Below, in pieces: positions 8,613 to 18,236 of a DNA stretch of 63,495 bases. The notes beneath the pieces were generated by a model. The model made no database searches. It was not told the origin of the DNA and saw only the letters and a program-made list of their open reading frames with translations. Where the stretch lies: NCBI GenBank assembly GCA_036676355.1, contig JAKFDA010000095.1:1-63495 (forward strand), in the 5' to 3' direction. This stretch comes from ZC4RG42 sp036676355. GTDB taxonomy: Bacteria; Pseudomonadota; Gammaproteobacteria; Burkholderiales; SG8-39. A program made the position numbers and the translations under genes. Position 1 is the first letter of the stretch. Every line of letters begins with the position of its first letter.

Positions 8613-10071
8613 CTTTTTTCAGCGAACGATACAGTGCCGCGTAACGCTGCGCGCTGGCGTTCCAACTGAAGTCGGCCGCCATGCCGTTGCGGCACAGTGT
8701 TCGCCACAGTTCCGGCTCGCGATAGCACTCGACCGCGCGCCGCACCGCTTCGAGCAGCGCTTCAGGACTTGCTTCGTGCAACAGAAATCCCGTTGCGGCA
8801 TCGATGTTGCGCGCGCTCGCGTCGTAGTCGACGATCGTATCGACCAGTCCGCCGGTCGCGGTCGCGATCGGCGGCGTGCCGTAACGCTGACTGTACATCT
8901 GGTTCAGTCCGCATGGTTCGAAGCGTGAAGGCATCAGAAACACGTCCGCGCCCGCTTCGATCATGTGCGCGAGCTTCTCATCGAAGCCGATTTTAAGGCC
9001 GATGCATTTCGGATAGGCGGCCTGCAGGGCAAGCAGGTCATCTTCGATTTCCAGCTTGCCCGAACCCAGCAGTACCAGTTGCGCCGGCAGTTCCATGATC
9101 CGTTCGGCGATCGCGGTGATGAGATCGAAACCCTTCTGCAGCGTAATGCGGCCGACCGTGCCGAGCAGCGGAATTTCCGCATCCTGCGGCAGGCCCAGGC
9201 GTTTCTGCAGCGCCATTTTGTTTGCGCGTTTGGCGTCGAACCGCTGTGCGTCATAGGGCGCGGCGATAAGCGGATCGTGCGCGGGGTTCCATACATCGAT
9301 ATCGATGCCGTTGAGAATGCCATGCAGCACATCGCGTCGCGCGTGCAGCAATCCGTCCAATCCGAATCCCAGGTCTTCGCCCTGGATTTCGCGCGCGTAG
9401 TTGGGGCTGACCGTGGTGATCGCGTCGGCGTACGAAAGACCGCCTTTGAGGAACGAGACTTGCCCCCAGAACTCCACACCGTCCATGCCGAAACTCTGCG
9501 CCGGCAGGTCCAGGGAACTTAAGGTCGCGGCGGGGAACAATCCCTGAAAGGCGAGATTGTGGATCGTGACGATTGTCGCAAGTTGCGCGGCGGGTTCGAA
9601 ATGGAGATAGACAGGCGCGAGCGCCGTCTGCCAATCGTGACAATGCAGAATGTTCGGGCGCCATCCGGAAGGCAGTCCCTTACGCGCCATGAAGGCGGCG
9701 GCGTGCGAAAGCGCGCCGAAGCGGATGTGATTGTCGGGCCAGTCGCGCCCGGTTGCGTCCTGATAGGGGCCGGCTTCGCGATCGTAGAGTGTCGGGGCGT
9801 CGAGCAACAACAGCGTGAGGCCGTTATCAAGGCGGGTTTCAAGTACCCTTGTGGCAGGCAGATCGCCGCGTGCCGGAATGCGCGCAACTTCCGTCGCGCG
9901 TTGCGCGAGATCGAGCATGCCTCGATAAGCGGGTATGAGCATCGCAATCTCGCAGCCCAGTCGTGCAAGCGCGGCAGGCAAGGCCGCGGAGACATCGCCC
10001 AGCCCTCCGGTTTTTGCCCACGGGGCGCACTCCGGCGTGGCGTACAGGACTCGTAGAGGTGTGGCGCTCAT
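8608..10071 (-). CDS. glgA: Glycogen synthase (ADP-glucose)
   Basis: A 487-residue GT5 starch/glycogen synthase that adds glucose from ADP-glucose to the non-reducing end of alpha-1,4-glucan. The N-terminus RVLYATPECAPWAKTGGLGDV contains the KTGGL ADP-glucose-binding motif. The C-terminal GT-B domain has FEPCGLNQMYSQRYGTPPIATATGGLVDT, the conserved nucleotide-sugar site. Length is normal for GlgA. It runs opposite to glk with only 78 bp between, so divergent promoters share that gap. Its substrate comes from glgC at 14.0 kb. Confidence 0.95.
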   Translation of the reverse strand: MSATPLRVLYATPECAPWAKTGGLGDVSAALPAALARLGCEIAMLIPAYRGMLDLAQRATEVARIPARGDLPATRVLETRLDNGLTLLLLDAPTLYDREAGPYQDATGRDWPDNHIRFGALSHAAAFMARKGLPSGWRPNILHCHDWQTALAPVYLHFEPAAQLATIVTIHNLAFQGLFPAATLSSLDLPAQSFGMDGVEFWGQVSFLKGGLSYADAITTVSPNYAREIQGEDLGFGLDGLLHARRDVLHGILNGIDIDVWNPAHDPLIAAPYDAQRFDAKRANKMALQKRLGLPQDAEIPLLGTVGRITLQKGFDLITAIAERIMELPAQLVLLGSGKLEIEDDLLALQAAYPKCIGLKIGFDEKLAHMIEAGADVFLMPSRFEPCGLNQMYSQRYGTPPIATATGGLVDTIVDYDASARNIDAATGFLLHEASPEALLEAVRRAVECYREPELWRTLCRNGMAADFSWNASAQRYAALYRSLKKV

Positions 10072-10149
10072 GTTTTTACGGAGATCGCTGTTGATTGACG
10101 ACGCCTGTGTAGGATATCAGCCCCGGTTACGGTATTTGGTCTGCGGATC

Positions 10150-11106
10150 ATGAGCGACATCGTTCTGGCTGCCGACATCGGCGGCACCAAGACTTATATC
10201 GCCCTGGCCGAGCCCTGCGGCAGCGGTTTGCGCATGTTGCTCGTCGAGCGTTATCTGAACGACGATTTTCGCGGTTTCGACACGATGCTGCATCGTTTCA
10301 TCAGCGAGCAAGCGCCGAACCGGACGATCGCATACGCAGCATGCGGCGCGGCCGGCCCGCGCAAAGGCGAACAGATCTGGCTTACCAATCGTCCATGGCT
10401 GATCGACGGCGCCGCCTTGTCGGCCGCCTTGAGCGGAGCCCCCGTGTTGTTGCTCAACGATTTCGAAGCCACCGCGCACGGTGTCGAACTGCTCGAGGCT
10501 GACGACCTGCGGACGCTGCAGCACGGCGAAGCGGTGAGAGGCGCGCCGCAAGTCGTCATCGGCGCCGGAACGGGCCTCGGCATCGCTTATCGCATCTGGA
10601 GCGGCGAGCGCTATCGCATGGTCGGCGGCGAAGGCGGTCACATGGGCTTCACGCCGATCGATCTGCGCCAACTCGAACTGTGGCGAAGCCTGTACGAACG
10701 ACAGGACCGTGTCAGCACCGAGCACGTCGTGTCCGGTGCCGGTCTGTCACGAATTTACGCATTTCTGGGCGGTGCGCACGATACCGATCCCGCCGTCGTG
10801 TCCGCGCTCGCATTCGAGCGAGGCGACGAACTCGCGCTGCAGGCCCTGGATATTTTTGCCTCGTGTTTCGGCGCGGCCGCGGGCGATCACGCGCTGGCCG
10901 TGCTTGCGTATGGCGGCGTGTTTCTCGCCGGTGGAATTGCGCCCAAGGTGCTGCAGCCGAAACAGGCAAGTCAATTGCTTGCCGCCTTCAACAGTAAAGG
11001 CGGGCATAGTGAAATCGCGGCGCGCATCCCCGTGCATGTGGTGTTGAACGAGCAGGTCGGGCTGCTCGGTGCGGCGCTTGCCGCGGTACGTGGTCTGGCT
11101 GCGTAG
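10150..11106 (+). CDS. glk: Glucokinase
   Basis: A 318-residue ROK-unrelated bacterial glucokinase (Glk type). ADIGGTKTYIAL is the N-terminal phosphate-binding loop, ALSGAPVLLLNDFEATAHG the sugar-binding strand with the catalytic aspartate, and VIGAGTGLGIAYR and GGEGGHMGF the ATP and zinc-free glucose sites. It phosphorylates free glucose, for instance that released by glycogen or maltodextrin hydrolysis. It heads a plus-strand run that continues through DUF2934, xfp, glgC, GH57 and tal with short gaps, consistent with one operon. Confidence 0.92.
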   Translation: MSDIVLAADIGGTKTYIALAEPCGSGLRMLLVERYLNDDFRGFDTMLHRFISEQAPNRTIAYAACGAAGPRKGEQIWLTNRPWLIDGAALSAALSGAPVLLLNDFEATAHGVELLEADDLRTLQHGEAVRGAPQVVIGAGTGLGIAYRIWSGERYRMVGGEGGHMGFTPIDLRQLELWRSLYERQDRVSTEHVVSGAGLSRIYAFLGGAHDTDPAVVSALAFERGDELALQALDIFASCFGAAAGDHALAVLAYGGVFLAGGIAPKVLQPKQASQLLAAFNSKGGHSEIAARIPVHVVLNEQVGLLGAALAAVRGLAA

Positions 11107-11144
11107 GCCCGGTATTACGCGCATAACGAAAACGGAGTCAAGTC

Positions 11145-11489
11145 ATGTCCGAACCCAATAAGTATTCCAATGCGAAGTCCGACGGGGCAATCAGCGGCAG
11201 CGTGCCGCAAGGGTGGAGCGTCGGGCGCGCGCCGCAGGAGCGATTGTTTGCGGAACCGATCTTTGTGCCGGAGCGGGGCGACCATAGCTTCGAGTGGCCG
11301 AGCGGAAAGGAGGCGCTGTCGCCCGAACAGGTCAGTCGGTTGATTTCGAAGACCGCTTACTCGATCGCACAGCGCCGTAACTTTCACGCCGGCTACGAAA
11401 TCGAGGACTGGCTCGGTGCGGAAGCGGAAGTCGTGGCCCGTATACGGGAGATTGAACAGGCTTCTCGCGTCGGCCCGCCCGCCGGCTGA
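11145..11489 (+). CDS. DUF2934 small protein
   Basis: 114 residues. The C-terminal half, ISKTAYSIAQRRNFHAGYEIEDWLGAEAEVVARI (in parts: AYSIAQRR, then GYEIEDWLGAEAEV), matches the DUF2934 pattern of an amphipathic helix followed by E-x-DWL-x-AE. The N-terminal half is low-complexity. The start has GGAG 9 bases upstream. DUF2934 proteins often sit beside glycogen and trehalose genes, but no biochemical role is established. It ends 5 bp before the phosphoketolase start, implying co-translation and perhaps a role linked to that enzyme or to glycogen. Confidence 0.85.
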   Translation: MSEPNKYSNAKSDGAISGSVPQGWSVGRAPQERLFAEPIFVPERGDHSFEWPSGKEALSPEQVSRLISKTAYSIAQRRNFHAGYEIEDWLGAEAEVVARIREIEQASRVGPPAG

Positions 11490-11494
11490 TTCGC

Positions 11495-13993
11495 ATGGAA
11501 CGGACCGATCAATTCGCGGCGGGCGAGGCGCAGTCGCGCCCCGGCGCGCACTCGTCCGCATCGGATGCGTCACAGGCAACCATGCAACCCCGGTCGACAC
11601 ACGCTGCGCGCGAGCAGTTGCTGACGCGCATCGATGGCTATTGGCGCGCGGCCAACTATCTATCCGTCGGGCAGATTTATCTTTACGACAATCCGATGTT
11701 GCGCGAGCCGCTCAAACTCGAGCACATCAAACCGCGACTGCTCGGCCACTGGGGCACCACGCCGGGCCTCAATTTCATTTACGCGCATCTCAATCGCGCG
11801 ATCTGCGAGTACGACCTGTCGGTGCTGTTCGTCACCGGACCGGGGCATGGCGGCCCCGCACTTGTTGCGAATACCTATCTGGAAGGCAGCTACAGCGAGT
11901 TCTATCCGGACGTCTCGCAAGACGCGACGGGCATGCAGCGCTTGTTCAAACAGTTCTCCTTTCCCGGCGGTGTGCCGAGCCATGTCGCTGCGGAGGTGCC
12001 CGGCTCGATACACGAAGGCGGTGAACTGGGTTATGCGCTGGTGCATTCCTACGGCGCGGCGTTCGACAATCCGGATCTGCTCGTCGCCTGCGTCATCGGC
12101 GACGGCGAAGCCGAGACCGGGCCGCTGGCGGCCAGCTGGCATTCGAATAAATTTCTCAACGCGGCGCGCGACGGCGCGGTGCTGCCCATATTGCATCTCA
12201 ATGGCTACAAGATTGCCAATCCGACGGTGCTTGCGCGCATTCCTCGCGAAGAATTGGAGGCATTGCTGAAAGGCTACGGCCATCAGCCGTATTTCGTAGA
12301 GGGCGATGAGCCGGTGCCGATGCATCATGCGATGGCCGATACGCTCGATCGCGTCATCGCAGACATCCGCGCAATCCAGCAGGCGGCGCGCAGCGCCGCC
12401 CGCGAGGGGAGAGCGTTCGAGCGACCGCTGTGGCCGATGATCGTGCTGGTATCGCCCAAGGGCTGGACCGGCCCGAAGCAGGTGAACGGGCGGCAAGTGG
12501 AAGGGACGTTCCGCTCGCATCAGGTGCCGCTCGCGGATCTCGACGAACACCCGGAACTGATTCGCGAACTCGAACAGTGGATGAAGGGCTACCGGCCGGA
12601 CGAATTGTTCGATGAAAACGGTACGCTGCGTCCCGAACTGCAGGCGCTCGCCCCGTCGGGCGCGAGGCGCATGGGCGCAACGCCCTATGCCAACGGCGGC
12701 GCTCTGCTGCGTAATCTGCGTCTGCCTGACTTCGAGGACTATGCGCTGCAGGTTGAACACCCCGGTGGCTTGACCGGCGAAGCGACGCGGATGCAGGGCG
12801 AATATCTGCGTGACGTCATGCGGCTCAATCTGGAGAGCCGGAATTTCCGCGTATTCAGTCCCGACGAACTGACCTCCAATCGCTGGGGTGCGGTGCTCGA
12901 AGTGACCGATCGCTGTTTCAGCGGCGTCGTTTACGACAACGACGATCACGTTTCGCCCGACGGTCGCGCCATGGAAGTGTTGTCGGAACACTTATGCCAG
13001 GGCTGGCTCGAGGGCTATCTGCTCACCGGCCGGCACGGCTTCTTCTCGTGCTACGAAGCGTTCATCCACATCGTCGATTCGATGTTCAATCAGTACGCCA
13101 AATGGTTGCACGTCTGTCGCGATATTCCGTGGCGGCGCTCGATCGCCTCGCTCAACATTCTGCTCAGTTCGCATGTCTGGCGGCAGGATCACAACGGTTT
13201 CTCGCATCAGGATCCGGGTTTCATCGATCTGGTCGTGAACAAGAAGGCCGAAATCATCCGTGTTTACCTGCCGCCCGACGCGAATACGCTGCTATGCGTC
13301 ACCGACCAGTGCCTGCGCAGTCGCGACAAGGTGAACGTGGTCATCGCCGGCAAGCAGCCGCAACCGCAATGGCTGTCGATGGATCAGGCGATCAAACACT
13401 GTTCGGCCGGCATCGGCATCTGGGAATGGGCGTCCAGCGATCGCGGCGGTGATCCCGATGTGGTGATGGGATGCTGCGGCGACGTGCCGACCATGGAAAC
13501 CCTCGCGGCGGTCATGTTGCTGCGCGAGCATTTCCCCGATCTCAAGGTCCGCGTGGTGAACGTGGTCGATCTGATGAAATTGCAGCCGCCTTTGGAACAT
13601 CCGCATGGATTGAAGGATCGCGAATTCGATTCGCTCTTCACGGTCGACCGGCCGATCATTTTCGCGTTCCACGGTTATCCGTGGCTGATCCACCGCCTGA
13701 CGTATCGGCGCACCAATCACGATAACCTGCATGTGCGCGGCTACAAGGAAGAAGGCACAACCACGACGCCGTTCGATATGACCGTACTGAACGAAATCGA
13801 TCGCTTCAGTCTGGTCTCCGCGGTGATCGATCGCGTCCCGAGCCTTGGCGCGCGCGCGGCGTATGCCAAGCAGGCGATTCGCGACAAGCTGATCGAGCAT
13901 CGCCGCTACATCGAGGAGCACGGTGACGATATGCCTGAAATCCGCGAATGGCGCTGGGTCGCACGCGAGGCGGAGCCCCAGCCGCCACTCTGA
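11495..13993 (+). CDS. xfp: Phosphoketolase (xylulose-5-P / fructose-6-P)
   Basis: 832 residues, a thiamine-diphosphate enzyme that splits xylulose-5-phosphate (and often fructose-6-phosphate) with phosphate to acetyl phosphate plus a sugar phosphate. Signature stretches are YLSVGQIYLYDNPMLREPLK, GHWGTTPGLNFIYAHLNR, GPGHGGPALVANTYLEGSY, PGSIHEGGELGYAL and GDGEAETGPLAASWHSNKF (the ThDP site). The first ATG at 11495 has a poor ribosome site and is probably coupled to the DUF2934 stop; ATG 11582 is an alternative closer to the usual family start. Position between glk and glgC suggests glycogen-derived hexose phosphate feeds this acetyl-phosphate bypass. No acetate kinase is in the window. Confidence 0.95.
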   Translation: MERTDQFAAGEAQSRPGAHSSASDASQATMQPRSTHAAREQLLTRIDGYWRAANYLSVGQIYLYDNPMLREPLKLEHIKPRLLGHWGTTPGLNFIYAHLNRAICEYDLSVLFVTGPGHGGPALVANTYLEGSYSEFYPDVSQDATGMQRLFKQFSFPGGVPSHVAAEVPGSIHEGGELGYALVHSYGAAFDNPDLLVACVIGDGEAETGPLAASWHSNKFLNAARDGAVLPILHLNGYKIANPTVLARIPREELEALLKGYGHQPYFVEGDEPVPMHHAMADTLDRVIADIRAIQQAARSAAREGRAFERPLWPMIVLVSPKGWTGPKQVNGRQVEGTFRSHQVPLADLDEHPELIRELEQWMKGYRPDELFDENGTLRPELQALAPSGARRMGATPYANGGALLRNLRLPDFEDYALQVEHPGGLTGEATRMQGEYLRDVMRLNLESRNFRVFSPDELTSNRWGAVLEVTDRCFSGVVYDNDDHVSPDGRAMEVLSEHLCQGWLEGYLLTGRHGFFSCYEAFIHIVDSMFNQYAKWLHVCRDIPWRRSIASLNILLSSHVWRQDHNGFSHQDPGFIDLVVNKKAEIIRVYLPPDANTLLCVTDQCLRSRDKVNVVIAGKQPQPQWLSMDQAIKHCSAGIGIWEWASSDRGGDPDVVMGCCGDVPTMETLAAVMLLREHFPDLKVRVVNVVDLMKLQPPLEHPHGLKDREFDSLFTVDRPIIFAFHGYPWLIHRLTYRRTNHDNLHVRGYKEEGTTTTPFDMTVLNEIDRFSLVSAVIDRVPSLGARAAYAKQAIRDKLIEHRRYIEEHGDDMPEIREWRWVAREAEPQPPL

Positions 13994-14019
13994 ACATAGC
14001 CGGGAGGAGAACATGAAAA

Positions 14020-15357
14020 ATGGATGAAGCAAACCTGGCGAGCGAAATAATGGATCCCACCTACGACACCTATCCGTTCAGCACGGACGTCACGCCGCCC
14101 TACATTCCGATGATCGCCCGCAACACCCTTGCGCTGGTGCTTGCCGGCGGGCGCGGTTCACGGCTGGAACAATTGACCGACTGGCGCGCCAAGCCGGCCG
14201 TGCCGTTCGGCGGCAAATTCCGCATTATCGATTTCACCCTGTCGAATTGCGTCAACTCCGGCATACGGCGCATCGGCATCGCCACACAGTACAAGGCGCA
14301 GAGTCTCATTCGGCACGTGCAGCGCGGCTGGTCGTTTCTCGATGGGCGGCTGGGCGAGTTTGTCGAACTGTTGCCGGCGCAGCAGCGCATGGATCTGAAC
14401 TGGTATGCCGGTACCGCCGACGCGGCTTTCCAGAATCTCGATATCCTGCGTCGTTATGAGCCGCGCTATGTGCTGGTGCTCGCTGGCGACCACGTCTACA
14501 AAATGGATTACGGCAAGATGCTCGCCGAGCACGTCCGGCGCCAGGCCGACTGCACCATCGGTTGCGTGGAAGTGCCGGTCGCGGCCGGTTCGGCCTTCGG
14601 CATCATGTCGGTCGATGAAGAACGGCGCGTGGTCGACTTCCGGGAAAAACCGGCCGATCCGCAGCCGCTCCCCGGCCGCAGCGACATCACGCTGGCAAGT
14701 ATGGGCATCTATGTGTTCAACGCGCCTTTCCTTTACGAACAGCTGATCCGCGATGCGGATACCCCCGATTCCAAGCATGATTTCGGCAAGGACATCATTC
14801 CCTATCTGGTGAAGCGCGGTTACCGGGTGGCGGCGCATTTCCTCAGTGATAGTTCGGTGCATGGCAGCGAAGGGCGCTCCTATTGGCGCGATGTCGGAAC
14901 CGTGGACGCGTACTGGGAAGCCAACATGGAACTGGTGAAGGTCACGCCGGAACTCAATCTGTACGATCGCGAATGGCCGATCTGGACTTATCAGGAACAG
15001 CTTCCGCCGGCCAAGTTCGTCTTCGACGATGATCGGCGCCGCGGCACCGCGGTCGATTCCATCATCTCCGGCGGCTGCATCATCAGCGGTTCGACGGTGC
15101 GACGCTCGCTGCTGTTCTCCAACGTGCGCGTCAACAGCTTCTGCACGGTTGAAGACTCGGTCATTCTGCCGAACGTCGACATTTCGCGGCATGCCGTGGT
15201 GCGGCGCGCGGTGGTCGACAAGCATTGCAAGCTGCCGGAAGGTATCCACATCGGCGTCAACCCCGACGACGACCGCCGTCGTTTCCACGTCACGCCGAAT
15301 GGCGTTACGCTCGTCACCCCGGAAATGCTCGGTCAGAAGGTGCATCACGCCCGCTGA
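14020..15357 (+). CDS. glgC: Glucose-1-phosphate adenylyltransferase
   Basis: 445 residues, longer than many GlgC proteins by an N-terminal leader of about 30 residues. The nucleotidyltransferase domain starts at LALVLAGGRGSRLEQLTDWRAKPAV and includes FRIIDFTLSNCVNSGIRRIG and the glucose-1-phosphate site VLAGDHVYKMDY; the C-terminus is a left-handed beta-helix (SIISGGCIISGS, VNSFCTVEDSVILP). It makes ADP-glucose for GlgA and is usually the regulated step of bacterial glycogen synthesis. GGGAGGAG lies upstream; a short out-of-frame ATG at 14013 overlaps the start. Confidence 0.95.
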   Translation: MDEANLASEIMDPTYDTYPFSTDVTPPYIPMIARNTLALVLAGGRGSRLEQLTDWRAKPAVPFGGKFRIIDFTLSNCVNSGIRRIGIATQYKAQSLIRHVQRGWSFLDGRLGEFVELLPAQQRMDLNWYAGTADAAFQNLDILRRYEPRYVLVLAGDHVYKMDYGKMLAEHVRRQADCTIGCVEVPVAAGSAFGIMSVDEERRVVDFREKPADPQPLPGRSDITLASMGIYVFNAPFLYEQLIRDADTPDSKHDFGKDIIPYLVKRGYRVAAHFLSDSSVHGSEGRSYWRDVGTVDAYWEANMELVKVTPELNLYDREWPIWTYQEQLPPAKFVFDDDRRRGTAVDSIISGGCIISGSTVRRSLLFSNVRVNSFCTVEDSVILPNVDISRHAVVRRAVVDKHCKLPEGIHIGVNPDDDRRRFHVTPNGVTLVTPEMLGQKVHHAR

Positions 15358-15377
15358 CGCGCGCGCGTTCACTTCAT

Positions 15378-17084
15378 ATGACTCGAAAGCTTGACCTCGT
15401 GCTGATGTGGCACATGCATCAGCCGGACTATCGCGACTACGCTACGGGCGAGTACACGCAGCCGTGGGTGTACCTGCATGCGATCAAGGATTACAGCGAC
15501 ATGGCCGCGCATCTGGAGCGGCACACGGGTATCCATGCGGTCGTCAATCTGGTGCCGGTGCTGCTCGATCAACTCGAAGATTATGCCGAGCAGTACGTGA
15601 GCGGTCGCGTGCGAGATCCGTTGTTGCGGCTGTTGCAGCGCGATGATCGGACGCCGTTGAGCCACGCGGAGCGGCGTCTGATCACCGACCGCTGTTTCGC
15701 CGCGAATCACGAAAAGATGGTGGAACCCTATGCATCTTATCGGCGTCTGCTTGAACTGCATCATCTGTTCAACGACTACGGCAGCGAGGCGCAGGCGTAT
15801 CTGTCCGATCACTATTTTTACGATCTGCTGGTCTGGTATCACCTTGCCTGGACGGGCGAAACGGTACGGCGCAATTTCGAAATCGTCACGCGTCTGATGA
15901 GCGAAGGAACCACGTTTGCCGCCGCCGATCGGCGCGCGCTATTCGATCTGATCGGCCAGGTCGTGACCGGCATCGTGCCGCGTTATGCCGCACTGGCGCG
16001 ACAGGGCCGTATCGAACTCACCACAACGCCGCATTTCCATCCGCTCGCGCCGCTGATGTTGGATTTCGCTTCCGCGCGCGAAGCGCGTCCGACTTTCCCC
16101 TTGCCCGCGACGCCGCGTTATCCGGGCGGCCAGGCGCGCGTGCAATTCCATATCGATTCGGCGATGCGCGAACACACGCGCCGCTTCGGCGGCGCCCCGC
16201 TCGGTGTATGGCCTGCCGAAGGCGCCGTGTCCGCGAGCCTCGTCGATCTGCTCGGCAGATCGGGTTGCGCCTGGACGGGCAGCAGCGAAGGGGTGCTGGC
16301 CAATAGTCTGCAGGCGAGTCGGACGATCGCAGTGTCCGAGGATTGGGCTGCGCAACGTGCGAGCTGGCTTTACCGGCCATGGCGTCAGCGGAGCGGTGGC
16401 CCGGTGATGTTCTTCCGCGACGACCGGCTTTCCGATCTGATCGGTTTCGAATATGCCAAATGGCATAGTCGCGATGCGGCGCTTAATTTCATCGCCGAAC
16501 TGGACGGCATCGCTGCGCGCGCCGAAGCGAACGAAACGCCGTTGGTGAGTGTCATATTGGACGGCGAAAACTGCTGGGAGTATTACCCTTACAACGGTTT
16601 CTATTTCCTCGAGGCGCTGTACGCTGCGCTGGAAGGACATGCATCGATCCGCACGACGACGTTCAACGCGGTGGTGCACGACGATACGCGCACAATCACT
16701 CCGCTTGACCGCTTGGTGGCCGGAAGCTGGGTACACGGGGACTTCGGCACCTGGATCGGATCACGCGACAAGAATCTGGCGTGGGATCTGCTGTCCGTGG
16801 CGAAGCGCTGCTTCGATCTGGTGATCGGCAGCGGGCGTCTGAACGAAAGCGAACGTCGCGCGGCATACCGGCAGTTGGCCAGTTGCGAAAGCTCGGACTG
16901 GTTCTGGTGGATGGGCGATTACAACCCGCCGGCGGCGGTGGCGGAGTTCGATCGCCTCTATCGCGCGAACCTGACGCATTTGTATGACCTGCTGAAATTG
17001 CCGCCGCCGCACGCGCTGTCCGTACCGATCAGCCACGGCAGCGGAGAACCTGAGACCGGCGGCACGATGCGGCGCGCGACTTGA
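15378..17084 (+). CDS. Glycoside hydrolase family 57 protein (alpha-glucan active)
   Basis: 568 residues from the ATG at 15378 (MTRKLDLVLMWHMHQPDY); the longer in-frame reading overlaps glgC and looks like noise. GH57 landmarks: WHMHQPDYR near the N-terminus, GVWPAEGAVS carrying the nucleophile glutamate, and VILDGENCWEYYPYNG carrying the acid/base aspartate. GH57 enzymes include alpha-amylases, 4-alpha-glucanotransferases, amylopullulanases and branching enzymes, and sequence alone does not separate these here. No glgB or glgX is found in the window, so this protein may supply the missing branching or debranching step. Confidence 0.88.
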   Translation: MTRKLDLVLMWHMHQPDYRDYATGEYTQPWVYLHAIKDYSDMAAHLERHTGIHAVVNLVPVLLDQLEDYAEQYVSGRVRDPLLRLLQRDDRTPLSHAERRLITDRCFAANHEKMVEPYASYRRLLELHHLFNDYGSEAQAYLSDHYFYDLLVWYHLAWTGETVRRNFEIVTRLMSEGTTFAAADRRALFDLIGQVVTGIVPRYAALARQGRIELTTTPHFHPLAPLMLDFASAREARPTFPLPATPRYPGGQARVQFHIDSAMREHTRRFGGAPLGVWPAEGAVSASLVDLLGRSGCAWTGSSEGVLANSLQASRTIAVSEDWAAQRASWLYRPWRQRSGGPVMFFRDDRLSDLIGFEYAKWHSRDAALNFIAELDGIAARAEANETPLVSVILDGENCWEYYPYNGFYFLEALYAALEGHASIRTTTFNAVVHDDTRTITPLDRLVAGSWVHGDFGTWIGSRDKNLAWDLLSVAKRCFDLVIGSGRLNESERRAAYRQLASCESSDWFWWMGDYNPPAAVAEFDRLYRANLTHLYDLLKLPPPHALSVPISHGSGEPETGGTMRRAT

Positions 17085-17111
17085 ACGAATTTTCAATCAG
17101 GCGAGAACGAT

Positions 17112-18236
17112 ATGAAAAAACCAGTACAGCAACTTGAACGGATCGGTCAGTCGATCTGGCTCGACTACATTCGTCGCGACATGATCGAGGACGGCGAACT
17201 TGCGCAGCTCATTCAGGAAGAAGGGCTGCGCGGCATGACTTCAAACCCCTCGATTTTCGAGAAAGCGATTACCGGGCCGCATTACAACGCACTGGTCGAA
17301 GCCGCCCATCGACGCGGCGGCGATACCAATACCGTGTATGAATCCATCGCGGTGCGCGATATCCAGGACGCCGCCGATCTGCTGCACCAGGTGTATGAAG
17401 CGACCGATGCGCACGACGGTTATGTAAGTTTGGAAGTGTCGCCCCATCTGGCGCATGACACGCGCGGTACGCTGGCCGAAGCGCGCCGCCTGTGGGAGAT
17501 GGTCGATCGTCCCAATCTGATGATCAAGGTGCCCGGCACCAAAGCCGGCATCCCGGCCATGAGTGAACTGATAACGGAAGGCATCAACGTCAATGTGACG
17601 CTGCTGTTCTCGCGTTCGGCTTACGACGAAGTGGCCGACGCCTATGTCGCCGCAGTGGAGCGGCGCGTGAAGAAGCGCGCCGATGTGCAACGCGTGGCGA
17701 GCGTCGCAAGTTTCTTTGTCAGCCGTATCGATACGGCGTCGGATGCGGCGCTGGAAAAACTCGCCGAAAAATCGGCCGAGAAAAAAGATGCCGCACTTGC
17801 CTTGCGCGGCCGCATCGCCATCGCCAACGCCAAACTCGCCTATCAGAGCTACCTGCAGCGCTTCAAGTCGGAGCGCTGGAAGGCGCTTGCGGCACAGGGC
17901 GCGCAGCCCCAGCGCGTGTTGTGGGCGAGCACGAGCACGAAGAATCCGCACTATCGCGACGTGATGTATGTCGAGGAACTGATCGGCGCGGACACCGTGA
18001 ACACGCTGCCGCCGGCGACGTTCGATGCATTCCGCGATCATGGCGTGGTACGCCCGAGTCTCACTGAAGACGTGGAGGGCGCGCGACGGGCGCTTGCGGA
18101 ATTGGAGCGCATCGGGATTTCGCTCGATGAGATCACCGATCGTCTGCTCGAAGAAGGACTCGCATCGTTCTCCGCTTCCTTCGACAAACTGCTGGAAGCG
18201 ATCGCGGCGCGGGTGAAGACAGCGGTCGAGAGTTGA
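17112..18236 (+). CDS. tal: Transaldolase
   Basis: 374 residues, the longer transaldolase type found with phosphoketolase or glucose-6-phosphate dehydrogenase in actinobacteria, cyanobacteria and some proteobacteria. It moves dihydroxyacetone between sedoheptulose-7-P and erythrose-4-P. Visible: GMTSNPSIFEKAI near the N-terminus, the Schiff-base lysine in NLMIKVPGTKAGIPA, and NVTLLFS in the barrel. AGGCGAGAA precedes the ATG. It closes the glk-xfp-glgC-GH57 run and would regenerate fructose-6-P and glyceraldehyde-3-P around the phosphoketolase. Confidence 0.93.
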   Translation: MKKPVQQLERIGQSIWLDYIRRDMIEDGELAQLIQEEGLRGMTSNPSIFEKAITGPHYNALVEAAHRRGGDTNTVYESIAVRDIQDAADLLHQVYEATDAHDGYVSLEVSPHLAHDTRGTLAEARRLWEMVDRPNLMIKVPGTKAGIPAMSELITEGINVNVTLLFSRSAYDEVADAYVAAVERRVKKRADVQRVASVASFFVSRIDTASDAALEKLAEKSAEKKDAALALRGRIAIANAKLAYQSYLQRFKSERWKALAAQGAQPQRVLWASTSTKNPHYRDVMYVEELIGADTVNTLPPATFDAFRDHGVVRPSLTEDVEGARRALAELERIGISLDEITDRLLEEGLASFSASFDKLLEAIAARVKTAVES

